This document shows, one piece after another, positions 6,580 through 14,757 of a DNA stretch of 15,535 bases. Positions within the stretch are counted from its first letter, which is position 1; each line of letters begins with the position of its first letter. The position numbers and the translations under genes were made by a program. Source of the stretch: Saprospiraceae bacterium. Its GTDB lineage: Bacteria > Bacteroidota > Bacteroidia > Chitinophagales > Saprospiraceae. Below the pieces are notes generated by a model, which saw only the letters and a program-made list of their open reading frames with translations, was not told where the DNA came from and ran no database searches. The stretch spans positions 1-15,535 of the forward strand of contig SKYC01000357.1 of the NCBI GenBank assembly GCA_007128085.1, written 5' to 3'.

Positions 6580-7710
6580 ATGAAATTTAATATAGAGGCG
6601 AAGTCCTCAACAGCCAAAGCCAGAGCGGGATCCATTGTCACAAACCGGGGTGTGATTCAAACCCCTGTTTTTATGCCGGTGGGTACTTTGGGAACGGTCA
6701 AAGGTCTCAATCAAAAAATGTTGAATGAGGAGCTCAAGGCACCGGTCATTTTGGGCAACACCTACCACCTTTACCTCCGGCCGGGGCCAGATATCCTTCA
6801 CTCGGCGGGAGGATTGCACGACTTTATTGGTTGGGATCAGCACCTCTTGACCGACAGTGGAGGTTATCAGGTATACTCCTTGAGTAATATGCGAAAAATT
6901 ACTGAAGAAGGGGTTTGGTTCCGCTCTCATATTGACGGGTCTAAACATTTTTTCTCACCGGAAAATGTAATGGATATACAAAGAACCATCGGAGCTGATT
7001 TTATCATGGCATTTGATGAGTGCCCTCCGTACCCGGCTGAAAAAGACTACGTGAGAAAGTCCATGCACCTGACTCACCGCTGGATCAAAAGGTGTATTAA
7101 TCGGTTTGGAGAAACCGAGCCGCTTTACGGACATCCGCAGTATTTACTCCCCATTGTTCAGGGAGGTACTTATCCTGATTTGCGCAAAGAATCAGCCAGT
7201 TACATGTCAGAACTCGACCTACCCGCCAATGCTATAGGAGGGCTGTCCGTCGGAGAACCCAGTGACTTACTGTACGAAATGACCGATTTGTGTACAGATT
7301 TTTTACCCGCCTCCAAGCCGCGCTATCTAATGGGAGTGGGAACCCCCGCAGACCTGTTGGAATGTATAGACCGGGGCATCGATATGTTTGACTGTGTTTT
7401 GCCCACGAGGAATGCACGGCACGGCCTGGTCTACACCTCAGAGGGAATCATCAATATAAAAAACGCTAAATGGGCAGACGATCATTCCCCCCTGGATGCC
7501 AATGCCACCAGTGAATTGTCGCGAAATCACAGCAGGGCTTATGTCAGACATTTGTTTCACACCGGAGAATTTTTGGGGCCTCAGATAGCCAGCATGCACA
7601 ATCTTTCGTTTTATTTGTGGTTGGTAAGAAAGGCTAGAGAGAAAATTGTGGCCGGCGAGTTTCCCACCTGGAAAAAGTCAATGATGGCCTCCATTGTCCG
7701 CAGGTTGTAA
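6580..7710 (+). CDS. tgt: tRNA-guanine transglycosylase (queuosine pathway), zinc cysteines replaced
   Basis: Exchanges guanine-34 of tRNAs with GUN anticodons for the queuine precursor preQ1. All 376 residues of the TIM-barrel enzyme are present: TDSGGYQV with D92, FDECPP (145-150), VQGG (193-196), GGLSVGEP (220-227), and MFDCVLPTRNAR (269-280) with nucleophile D271. The structural zinc site is altered. The usual Cys-x-Cys-x2-Cys after PLD is here A309, S311 and S314, while the fourth ligand, H340 in SMHNLSFYL, remains. I recall Flavobacteriia and Bacteroides proteins with the same loss, so this is likely phylum-typical and functional. The gene follows rodA by 86 bp and precedes the LptF/LptG permease by 97 bp. 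Start is ATG with an A-rich upstream region and no Shine-Dalgarno. Confidence 0.95.
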   Translation: MKFNIEAKSSTAKARAGSIVTNRGVIQTPVFMPVGTLGTVKGLNQKMLNEELKAPVILGNTYHLYLRPGPDILHSAGGLHDFIGWDQHLLTDSGGYQVYSLSNMRKITEEGVWFRSHIDGSKHFFSPENVMDIQRTIGADFIMAFDECPPYPAEKDYVRKSMHLTHRWIKRCINRFGETEPLYGHPQYLLPIVQGGTYPDLRKESASYMSELDLPANAIGGLSVGEPSDLLYEMTDLCTDFLPASKPRYLMGVGTPADLLECIDRGIDMFDCVLPTRNARHGLVYTSEGIINIKNAKWADDHSPLDANATSELSRNHSRAYVRHLFHTGEFLGPQIASMHNLSFYLWLVRKAREKIVAGEFPTWKKSMMASIVRRL

Positions 7711-7807
7711 AAAAGCGATGCCCACACATATTGTCCATACCATCTATTTAAAAATTATACTGTTTATAAAATCAACAGGCGATTACAGGAGAAGGAAATA
7801 TTAAAAA

Positions 7808-8905
7808 ATGCGATTTAGGCTAAAAAAACTGGACTTATACTTACTGAAGAAGTACCTGCTTACCTTCTTCTTTGCCTGCTTGTTGTTCAGTTTGGTAGGC
7901 CTGGTGATCGACGTAAGCCAGCGCCTTGAAAACCTAATGAAAACCGGTCAACCGATTGAAAAAATTACACTGGAGTACATTCTGCCATTCATTCCCTGGA
8001 TCAATGGCTTGCTCTGGCCCCTCTTCGTTTTGTTGTCCGTTATTTTTTTTACTTCCCGACTCGCGAGAGACACTGAATTCATCGCCATGCTGAGTGCCGG
8101 TATCAGTCTGCGAAGATTGTTCGTTCCCTACATGATTGGCGCCATTGTCATCACCTCTTTACACCTATTCTCCAACCACTACGTCATCCCTGTGAGCAAC
8201 GACCTTCGCTACGAATTTGAATACACCTACATAAGACCCGATCGGGTGGAAGGGAGAAACCAGGACGTACACTTTTTCCTCAATCCCGATCAAAAGATAT
8301 ACATCCGGTTTTACAGCAGAATGGATACGACCTGTCGCGACATACGCATAGAGTCTTTTGGAAAAAACGGAGAACTGGAAGAGGTATTAAAAGGGAGAAC
8401 CATGCGCCTCATTGAACCGCCCAATACCTGGCGAATCAACGATTACGAAATACGCAGACTCGGAGAAAACAGGGGTTATGAGACTTTTTTCGGGCAACAC
8501 ATGGATACCCTCCTCAATCTGCTCCCCGACGACTTCACCACCTATGCCAAGGAAAATCAAATGATGACTTCTCCTCAATTAATCGCACACATGGACCGGG
8601 AAGACTCCAAAGGAGTGGGAGCCTCCAGGTCGCATCTGACTGAATACTACCGAAGAACCGCTGAGCCCTTTTCCATTTTAATTCTAACACTCATGGGGTT
8701 CTCCCTTGCCTCGAGAAAAGTGAGGGGAGGCGTAGGTATTCACCTCGCACTGGGCGTGGTGTTGGGAGCCGTCTTTGTTTTGTTCTCCAAGTTTTCAACT
8801 GCAATTGCAATCGGGCCCCACATCAACCCCATCCTGGCCATGTGGCTTCCAAATCTCTTTTTCGGAGCCATCGCCCTGTTCTTATTCGCCAAAGCTCAAC
8901 GGTAA
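7808..8905 (+). CDS. LptF/LptG-family permease (YjgP/YjgQ), lipopolysaccharide export
   Basis: A 365-residue inner-membrane subunit of the Lpt transporter, which with LptB extracts lipopolysaccharide from the inner membrane. Three hydrophobic segments lie at about 16-36, 61-82 and 103-123. A periplasmic beta-rich domain spans about 135-250, followed by three more segments at about 286-301, 309-328 and 339-360. The first helix reads YLLKKYLLTFFFACLLFSLV and the coupling region SRLARDTEFIAMLSAGIS (83-100) is strongly family-like. Whether it is LptF or LptG cannot be told from one sequence. In this phylum one such gene commonly follows tgt. Upstream, AGGAGAAGGA about 12-20 bases before ATG might assist initiation. 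Confidence 0.9.
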   Translation: MRFRLKKLDLYLLKKYLLTFFFACLLFSLVGLVIDVSQRLENLMKTGQPIEKITLEYILPFIPWINGLLWPLFVLLSVIFFTSRLARDTEFIAMLSAGISLRRLFVPYMIGAIVITSLHLFSNHYVIPVSNDLRYEFEYTYIRPDRVEGRNQDVHFFLNPDQKIYIRFYSRMDTTCRDIRIESFGKNGELEEVLKGRTMRLIEPPNTWRINDYEIRRLGENRGYETFFGQHMDTLLNLLPDDFTTYAKENQMMTSPQLIAHMDREDSKGVGASRSHLTEYYRRTAEPFSILILTLMGFSLASRKVRGGVGIHLALGVVLGAVFVLFSKFSTAIAIGPHINPILAMWLPNLFFGAIALFLFAKAQR

Positions 8906-8918
8906 AAAGATAGCGAAC

Positions 8919-8940
8919 TTTCAGTATTTACTGAAACTTT
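8919..8940 (+). terminator. Weak hairpin after the permease gene
   Basis: TTTCAGTA (8919-8926) and TACTGAAA (8929-8936) form a perfect inverted repeat with a two-base centre, followed by CTTT. It begins 14 bases after the permease stop. The stem is AT-rich and the T-run is short, so it is at best a weak terminator. It could instead be a binding site upstream of the sigma factor gene. Confidence 0.35.
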
Positions 8941-9048
8941 AGAAATTAATATAAATTTAACAACCTCCATATGTTACTGTATTTCAGCTTTTTGCATTCT
9001 CTATAAAAGATTACTTGTAAAGTTTATTCTCTTTTGTTCCACTTTAAG

Positions 9049-9079
9049 TTGCAAATGTTTAAACAGTGTAGTATATTTG
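9049..9079 (+). promoter_or_regulatory. Bacteroidota-type promoter of the ECF sigma factor gene
   Basis: TTG at 9049-9051, a 20-bp spacer and TATATTTG at 9072-9079 match the phylum's primary-sigma promoter (TTTG at -33, TAnnTTTG at -7), with all fixed positions of the downstream element present. Predicted transcription start is near 9085, giving a leader of roughly 24 bases to ATG 9109. This placement also rules out the upstream in-frame ATG at 9055. Confidence 0.75.
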
Positions 9080-9108
9080 TACCATCGTTAACATCAAAAC
9101 TTTCAAAC

Positions 9109-9645
9109 ATGTCAAGTATAGAGTTTTATAACAAGTTTCACGCTTTATCGAATATGCTCAATGCTTTTGCTTACAACCTCACAAAGAACATGGAAGAAGC
9201 CAAAGATTTGTATCAGGAAACCGCTTTTCGGGCTTTGACCAATAGAGATAAATTTCGACCCGGTACCAATTTTAAAGCCTGGTCATTTACAATCATGAAG
9301 AATATCTTCATCAACAACTACAGAAAAAAGAGCAAAGCCAATACCATATTTGACTCTACCGACAATCTCTACTATCTGAATTCAGGTAAGAACTCCATAA
9401 ATAACGGAGCCGAGTCGAATATCATGATGGAAGAGCTTGTAAAAATGGTTGACGAATTGGACGACAATATTCGGACGCCTTTTGAAATGTATTTTGAGGG
9501 GTACAAGTATCAGGAGATTGCCGATCACCTGGAGCTCCCTTTGGGAACGGTCAAAAGCAGAATATTTTTCGCCAGAAAAGCACTGAAGGAAAAGGTGTAT
9601 CACAGATACGGCAAAAATGTAAACCGCCATACCAAAGCTGTTTAA
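9109..9645 (+). CDS. ECF-type RNA polymerase sigma factor (RpoE-like, stand-alone)
   Basis: A 178-residue sigma-70-family protein with regions 2 and 4 only. Region 2 spans about 10-76 and includes EEAKDLYQETAFRALTNR, then FKAWSFTIMKNIFINNYRK, the promoter-melting and -10 recognition part. A linker with LYYL (87-90) follows. Region 4 spans about 112-165, with the helix-turn-helix GYKYQEIADHLELPLGTVKS (131-150). The linker and region 4 closely resemble the highly conserved RNA polymerase sigma factor found as a single copy in Flavobacteriia and Cytophagia. Extensions upstream to 9034 or 9055 are rejected because the promoter lies at 9049-9079. There is no anti-sigma gene beside it: the next gene converges from the other strand, so any partner is elsewhere or absent. 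Confidence 0.92.
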   Translation: MSSIEFYNKFHALSNMLNAFAYNLTKNMEEAKDLYQETAFRALTNRDKFRPGTNFKAWSFTIMKNIFINNYRKKSKANTIFDSTDNLYYLNSGKNSINNGAESNIMMEELVKMVDELDDNIRTPFEMYFEGYKYQEIADHLELPLGTVKSRIFFARKALKEKVYHRYGKNVNRHTKAV

Positions 9646-9692
9646 ACAGCCCGATCGAAAATTAAAGTTTTAATGGTCTTTTTCATTTTAGT

Positions 9693-9717
9693 GATCTGAG
9701 GGTTTGTGCCCGAGATC
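9693..9717. repeat. Small imperfect hairpin in the 3' spacer of the sigma gene
   Basis: GATCT (9693-9697) pairs with AGATC (9713-9717) and GGG (9700-9702) with CCC (9709-9711), leaving a six-base loop and a small internal mismatch. It precedes the strong terminator by 12 bases, and has no T-run of its own. It may simply be part of the transcript's 3' end structure. Confidence 0.35.
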
Positions 9718-9729
9718 CATTGAGTATGT

Positions 9730-9765
9730 AAAAAAAGAGAAGTCTCAGTCGACTTCTCTTTTTTT
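9730..9765. terminator. Bidirectional intrinsic terminator
   Basis: A perfect 15-bp inverted repeat: seven As then GAGAAGTC (9730-9744), loop TCAGTC (9745-9750), GACTTCTC then seven Ts (9751-9765). The T-run follows the stem on both strands, so it can end transcription of the sigma gene from the left and of the EnvC-like operon (stop at 9802) from the right. Confidence 0.9.
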
Positions 9766-9801
9766 ATGGGTTCATTCCAGGTTGCGGGGGTACAAAATAA
9801 A

Positions 9802-11007
9802 TCATTGATTCAACCACTCCTCGGGGTTTAAGACATCCATACCCCTCCACAATTCAAAGTGTACGGTATGGTTTCCGGAACCTGGATCCCGTCCGACTTC
9901 ACCGATTTCATTGCCCGCAGAGAGCTCAGAACCCTTGCTGACGTAAACCGAATTCAACCCGGCATATACAGTGAAGTAATTGCCGTGTCTGACCAACACC
10001 ATATGCTGTCCGCCCGGCATGGATACAATGGCCGAAACTTCCCCGGCAAACACCGCTCTTACCGGCGCTCCCTCCTGGGTTCTGATATCAATTCCGTTGT
10101 TATTAATGGTCACATTGCCCAAAGTGGGATGGGGTTGGTTGCCAAATCTGGATTGAATGATTCCCCGGTCAACCGGCCAGGGCAATTGACCTTTATTCTG
10201 TTTGAAATCGCCGGACAATCGCTCGTATTCCGCTCTTCTTTCGGGCAGCATCTCCTCGGCTTCTTCGGCCCGCGCCATTTCCTCTGCAATCAGTTTATCG
10301 ATTTTTCTCGATAACTCCCTCCTGTTTTGCTCCTGCGACCTGAGATTCTCGCGGAGTTCGCGTTCCCGCCCCTTGAGTTCTCCCACCATTTGGTCGATTC
10401 TGGCCAAATCGCTGTTGAGTTCATTGACAGACCGCCTTTCCTGAACCCGCAGTTCTTCGACCTCCAAAAGGGTCTTTTCGAGACGATCCTCCTGATGGTT
10501 CAATTCTTCTGCCAGGGAATCGAGTTGAGATTTTCTGTTGTTCATAAACGTGCGAAACTGGCGATTGTATAAATGTCTCTTTAGGGCTTCGTTCAGACTT
10601 CCCGAAGCGAGCAAATACATCCACTCTCTGGTGGTGAGCTCGCGCACATAGGACACCCTTAATTGCCGGAAATACACCTCTTTTAATTCACTGAATTCGG
10701 TTTCAATCACCGCCATGGAGTCGCGAATAATGACCAGAGTGTCGTTCAACATCTGCATTTGCCCCTGAATATTTCTCAGGATACTCCTCCTGTTTTCCAG
10801 TTGATTCTGAAGAGCCACATAATCCTCTACTGTAGACTTTTGAGCGCGAACGCTCTCGTCCAGTAAGGATTTGGTGGTCCGTATCTGTTCTTCCAGTTGT
10901 TTGCGCTGACTTTCAAGCTCTTGTCGGGTCTGACCTGATATTTCAATCGTCACCAATAACAAGAGCAGAATAAACAGCCCCTTGAAACAATTATTCCACT
11001 CGATCAT
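9802..11007 (-). CDS. EnvC-like murein hydrolase activator (coiled coil plus degenerate LytM/M23 domain)
   Basis: A 401-residue exported protein. A hydrophobic signal (LFILLLLLVTIEISGQ, 11-26) is followed by a long heptad-rich coiled coil at about 27-265, then a C-terminal LytM/peptidase M23 domain at about 275-400. The peptidase site is not intact. The HxxxD histidine is N303, although D307 is kept; the YAH motif reads YAG (348-350); and the HxH motif reads TVH (381-383), keeping only H383. This fits EnvC-type proteins, which activate periplasmic N-acetylmuramoyl-L-alanine amidases at the septum and do not cut peptidoglycan themselves. I chose ATG at 11007 because it gives a proper signal peptide; an upstream frame to 11088 lies in the preceding gene. 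The start overlaps the DUF4292 gene end by 17 bp, implying translational coupling. The amidase and FtsEX partners are not in the window. Confidence 0.9.
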   Translation of the reverse strand: MIEWNNCFKGLFILLLLLVTIEISGQTRQELESQRKQLEEQIRTTKSLLDESVRAQKSTVEDYVALQNQLENRRSILRNIQGQMQMLNDTLVIIRDSMAVIETEFSELKEVYFRQLRVSYVRELTTREWMYLLASGSLNEALKRHLYNRQFRTFMNNRKSQLDSLAEELNHQEDRLEKTLLEVEELRVQERRSVNELNSDLARIDQMVGELKGRERELRENLRSQEQNRRELSRKIDKLIAEEMARAEEAEEMLPERRAEYERLSGDFKQNKGQLPWPVDRGIIQSRFGNQPHPTLGNVTINNNGIDIRTQEGAPVRAVFAGEVSAIVSMPGGQHMVLVRHGNYFTVYAGLNSVYVSKGSELSAGNEIGEVGRDPGSGNHTVHFELWRGMDVLNPEEWLNQ

Positions 11008-11791
11008 ATCTGTTCGGAATACTGAATGGTAAAGAGGGATTGTTGTTGATTTCAAGATCCAAGAATTCGCAATACAGGACAAATTCATCCACTCCGTCTT
11101 TCCCTGTAATCATTCGTTCAAATGCAAAAAATCCGGCATCTTCAACGAGCTCGTATTGCGAGTTTTCGGCATACAGCATTCTTCCCTCGGGGTCAATCAA
11201 ACTGTATTTATCTATTAAACGATTTTTATTGATCTCGTAAATAACTTGAAAAGTGTTCAAAAAACCAAAAATAGTCGCTTTGGGGTTCTCAATCTTTAAA
11301 TCTCTTACTACCACATCGTCAAATGACGGACTTCCCAAAAGCAATTGCTGCAGTTGGTGAAATTCAATATCCAAACCGTAGCGTTCTCCCACCACGTCCA
11401 TCGGCAATTTGACGTATTCCCTGTTCACCCGGTCTATGAGTTGAAACGTGTCCGGAGTCATCAGCACTCTTCCCACTTCAAAACCGAGTATGGTGGCCCT
11501 GATCCAGATGGCCGAATCGGCCACAGACCGAATCTGACCTCTAAAGGAAAAACTTTGGCCGTCAAAACTCACTTCCATCCTGGCGCGTGAGTCTATACTG
11601 TTGGCCTTAAACTCCAGGGCACTGACTTCAGAGATAAGTTCGTCCGCCATCATTTTGTCTGCCGGCAATTCATCCTTCGGCTGTACTGTCTTACAAGCCC
11701 CAAGTCCAATGGTCAACAAGACCATGCCCAACCAGATCCAGCTGCGTTGCGGAACTGTATTATACCATTCATTTAAATTGATTCCAGTCAT
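10991..11791 (-). CDS. DUF4292 outer-membrane lipoprotein
   Basis: A 266-residue protein with an N-terminal hydrophobic segment, WIWLGMVLLTIGLGAC, ending in a textbook lipobox (LGAC, lipidated C33). The rest is beta-strand-rich with runs such as SRARMEVSFDGQSFSFRGQI and IWIRATILGFEVGRVLMTPD, followed by YVKLP and a region reading like the LolA/LolB-type half-barrel. This length, layout and position before an EnvC-like gene match DUF4292 proteins, conserved in Bacteroidota and of unknown biochemical role. A lipid- or lipoprotein-handling function at the outer membrane is an inference from fold resemblance only. The residues after the Cys (KTVQPKDE) are not the clear acidic export signal described for surface lipoproteins, so periplasmic orientation is plausible. 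Its 3' end overlaps the EnvC-like start. Confidence 0.85.
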   Translation of the reverse strand: MTGINLNEWYNTVPQRSWIWLGMVLLTIGLGACKTVQPKDELPADKMMADELISEVSALEFKANSIDSRARMEVSFDGQSFSFRGQIRSVADSAIWIRATILGFEVGRVLMTPDTFQLIDRVNREYVKLPMDVVGERYGLDIEFHQLQQLLLGSPSFDDVVVRDLKIENPKATIFGFLNTFQVIYEINKNRLIDKYSLIDPEGRMLYAENSQYELVEDAGFFAFERMITGKDGVDEFVLYCEFLDLEINNNPSLPFSIPNRYDRVE

Positions 11792-11848
11792 AAATTTCTC
11801 AGCTGATTCTCTCTATTATACAATCTTTTTTTTTTGAATACATCCACT

Positions 11849-13540
11849 TTAAGGGCGATGAGATTCGATTTTATCTTTGATCTCCCGGGCCTTTTCCGGG
11901 TCGAGTTGAAGGTAGAGTTCATAGACCCGCTCCAATATATAACTGGTTTCATAGGTGTCGTAGTCTCTGAGGCGTTGCAGGTATTCGACTGCCATCTCCT
12001 CATTGCCTCTTTTAACTGCGGCTTCGGAGCTCATAAGTATATACCATGGATCGTAGGCTCGCCTTTCTCCCAGTCGATTGAGGGTGGCTTTTATTTCATC
12101 GGAATCCCCCTCCGTTTTTAGAAGCAGGTAGCTCTTCATCAACAATAATTCAGGATCCGATCCAAATTCGGACAAACCTTCATTGATGCGCTCCACCGCT
12201 TCCCCGTGGTTTCCCTTTTCAAAATTCAGCAAGGCATTTCCCACAATGAGGTAGGTCTGAATACCCGCTTGCCTCCGACCCATTAGTTCAGCTCTTGATA
12301 GGTGAAATTCGGCTTCTTCAACATCGCCCAGCCCCAGATGAGCTCTTGACTTGTAATAGTGAAAAAGCGCCTGGTTGGGATAAAACTCCATGGCCTCTGA
12401 GATCAACGGCTTCAATTTTCCAAAATCGCGTATTCGAAGGACAGATTCCATGTAATTGTACCAAACCTGAACCACATTCGTCCTGATTTTCAAAGCCTCG
12501 GCATAGTGGTGAGCGGCCTGAACAAACTGAAAAGAAGAAAAAGCAATGTCGCCTGCAATGGCGTGGATTTCGGCCCTGTCCGGGTGGGCTTCCACCAGCT
12601 TTGTACTGATTTTTCTCAGGCCTTCCGCGATTTCCACACGGTAATTTTCGCTGTGCTCCATCAGGAAGGGGATAACGGATTTTATTTTTTCATCCGCATC
12701 AATGGCCGGATTACTCATTACTGGCAACATAGACAGCAATCGTTCATCGGCCTCCATTTCTCCACCTTCTATTTCCGTGAGTGCCAAACGGGCCTGAGCG
12801 TGATGGGGGTTCAGCTCCAGAATATCACTGTAGATGGATGCAGCCGCTTCGGTATTTCCGGTATACTCGAGAAATGAAGCGTACTCCATCCTCAATTCTG
12901 TTTCGTTGGGGCGCTTTTCCATCAGCTTTCTGTATTCCCCATCGACCTTCTCATAATTATTATCGCCGCGGTAAATACTGATTTTCTTCACACTGATTTC
13001 CGGTGTAACCCCTATTTTTTCTTCGATCTCATCCAGGACATTCAAGGCGTCGGATCTCTGCCCTAAAAGCAATAGGTGATAGGCTCTGCTGATGGCATAA
13101 TTCGATCGGGAGGGAAACTGATTCAGTAAATTGGCATAAGCCTCCTCTGCCAGTTCACTCCTGTTGAGATCGGAAGCCAGGTTTGCCAGGGTGTGCAAGA
13201 TCCACTCATTGGTGGGATCGTACAAATGGGCGCGTTCTATCACATCCAGCGCCCGCTCCTTCTCACCCAGAAAATTATAGGTCCTTGCCAATTCGTACAA
13301 AAAAACGGGATTATTGGAATCCTCAATCAACAACTCTTCCAGTCTCTCAGCCGCCTGACTGTATTGTTCGGTCATCATATACATCCTCGCTTCGATAAAT
13401 TCTGACTGCAGGTCAGCCGTTTCTTCCTCCACGAGGTCGGAAAGATCAAAATCCTGAGCCATTAACACCCAGCCACTACCCATAAAACAGAGGAGAAACA
13501 AGCTCATCTTAATCCGGCCTATACTTCCATAACCTATCAT
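11849..13540 (-). CDS. Secreted tetratricopeptide-repeat protein
   Basis: A 563-residue protein with a signal peptide (IKMSLFLLCFMGSGWVLMAQ, cleavage after MAQ) and then almost entirely TPR-like helical pairs. Clear examples are AERLEELLIEDSNNPVFLYE, ERALDVIERAHLYDPTNEWI, AASIYSDILELNPHHAQARL and AAHHYAEALKIRTNVVQVWY. No enzyme domain is visible, so it is probably a periplasmic or outer-membrane scaffold. The ATG at 13540 supplies the basic n-region; an internal ATG at 13507 would also work. It lies 57 bp before the DUF4292 gene, and the TPR, DUF4292 and EnvC-like order recurs in Bacteroidota, suggesting a shared envelope role. No specific function is known to me. Confidence 0.85.
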   Translation of the reverse strand: MIGYGSIGRIKMSLFLLCFMGSGWVLMAQDFDLSDLVEEETADLQSEFIEARMYMMTEQYSQAAERLEELLIEDSNNPVFLYELARTYNFLGEKERALDVIERAHLYDPTNEWILHTLANLASDLNRSELAEEAYANLLNQFPSRSNYAISRAYHLLLLGQRSDALNVLDEIEEKIGVTPEISVKKISIYRGDNNYEKVDGEYRKLMEKRPNETELRMEYASFLEYTGNTEAAASIYSDILELNPHHAQARLALTEIEGGEMEADERLLSMLPVMSNPAIDADEKIKSVIPFLMEHSENYRVEIAEGLRKISTKLVEAHPDRAEIHAIAGDIAFSSFQFVQAAHHYAEALKIRTNVVQVWYNYMESVLRIRDFGKLKPLISEAMEFYPNQALFHYYKSRAHLGLGDVEEAEFHLSRAELMGRRQAGIQTYLIVGNALLNFEKGNHGEAVERINEGLSEFGSDPELLLMKSYLLLKTEGDSDEIKATLNRLGERRAYDPWYILMSSEAAVKRGNEEMAVEYLQRLRDYDTYETSYILERVYELYLQLDPEKAREIKDKIESHRP

Positions 13541-13654
13541 GCATATATAGTTTTACAACCCATGGCTTCCGGGTTTTGAACACCTATTGCTCAATACGGG
13601 CATTTGAAAAAATGGCACCGCATCAATCTTTAAGCAACTCACCGGATAACGTTT

Positions 13655-14659
13655 TCACTGGTTGAGAATTGAATAATCGCCCAGGCTGATGTTTTTGGGT
13701 TTTTCCCTGTATTCAGCGTGATTCCCTATCATGCTGTTTTTCAAATTTACATTCTTCAACCTGGATTCATTCTGAATAACGCTTTTCTCGACTACAGATT
13801 TTATAATGCGCGAACCTTCTCCTACACTTACAAAAGGTCCCACCACGGAATTCTTGATGGTCGTCCCACTGCCGATATAACAAGGACTGATAATGGTACT
13901 GTTTTTCAGGACCACCCCTTTCTCGATGGTATCTCCTGAAGTCTTGGAAGCGAGTATTCTCTCATTGGTGTGAATGATGGCCTCTTTATTGCCACAGTCC
14001 AACCACTCTTCGATGGATGCAGTTTTAAACTTCAGGCCATCTTTTTTCAGCAATTCCAGGGTGGTGGTAATCTGAAACTCGCCTTTTTCCCGAATTCCAT
14101 GGTCGATGAGGTATTTGAGTTTTTCCTTGAAGCGACGGCCGTCCTTAAAGTAATAAATGCCCACAATGGCCTGATCGGACACAAATTCCTTCGGTTTTTC
14201 TACAAAATTGGTAATCACCCCCTCTTTATCCACTTCCACCACGCCGAAGTTGGCCGGATTTTCAACCTTCTGAGTCCATATCACCCCTTCACTATTGTGG
14301 TCAAAGGAAAAGTCAGAGATAAAAAGTGTGTCGGCAAGTGCGACCATACATGGACCATCAATACTGTCGGCAGCACAGTATATGGCGTGAGCAGGTCCAA
14401 GTGGCTTATCCTGGTAGTAAATAACTCCTTTAGAACCCGTTAATTCGGCCACCTTCCTGAGTTGATTCTTCACTTCTTCACTGAAGTCGCCTATTACAAA
14501 GGCGATTTCTTCAAAGGGTTCCCCCAGTCCTTCTGACAACATTTCAATCAGCCATTGCACGATGGGTTTTCCGGCAATTGGCACCAGGGGTTTGGGAGTG
14601 GTGAGTGTATGGGGTCTCAGTCGGGAGCCCCTACCGGCCATGGGGATTATTAGTCTCAT
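13655..14659 (-). CDS. Sugar-1-phosphate nucleotidyltransferase with C-terminal left-handed beta-helix
   Basis: A 334-residue cytoplasmic enzyme that activates a sugar-1-phosphate with an NTP for glycan synthesis. The N-terminal Rossmann-like domain has the signature MAGRGSRLRPHTLTTPKPL (7-25), metal Asp D110 in ALADTLF, the EKP motif (154-156), and EWLDCG (218-223) with the second metal Asp D221. From about 243, hexapeptide-like repeats (TIEKGVVLKNSTIISPCYIG and following) form a beta-helix, without the extra residues of a dedicated acetyltransferase. It resembles RfbA/GalU-type proteins annotated as glucose-1-phosphate thymidylyl- or uridylyltransferases, but base and sugar specificity cannot be read from these motifs. 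It starts 98 bp after the dut stop. No partner dehydratase or glycosyltransferase lies alongside. Confidence 0.88.
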   Translation of the reverse strand: MRLIIPMAGRGSRLRPHTLTTPKPLVPIAGKPIVQWLIEMLSEGLGEPFEEIAFVIGDFSEEVKNQLRKVAELTGSKGVIYYQDKPLGPAHAIYCAADSIDGPCMVALADTLFISDFSFDHNSEGVIWTQKVENPANFGVVEVDKEGVITNFVEKPKEFVSDQAIVGIYYFKDGRRFKEKLKYLIDHGIREKGEFQITTTLELLKKDGLKFKTASIEEWLDCGNKEAIIHTNERILASKTSGDTIEKGVVLKNSTIISPCYIGSGTTIKNSVVGPFVSVGEGSRIIKSVVEKSVIQNESRLKNVNLKNSMIGNHAEYREKPKNISLGDYSILNQ

Positions 14660-14757
14660 TTATTTCAATTTTTTACTGAATCTATTGCTGCGGACGAAAA
14701 GATATAAAGAAAAAATTTTTTTGTCGGGCATGAAAGCAGTCCAACCGGGCACTGCCA

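Noticed and set aside
9034..9108. Upstream extension of the sigma factor, including an in-frame ATG at 9055
   Set aside because: The clear promoter at 9049-9079 places transcription start downstream of these codons, and the family begins close to MSSIEFYNKF.
11817..11840. TATAAT-like sequence on the minus strand upstream of the DUF4292 gene
   Set aside because: It resembles an E. coli -10 box, but this phylum uses TAnnTTTG, and no suitable -33 element is present.
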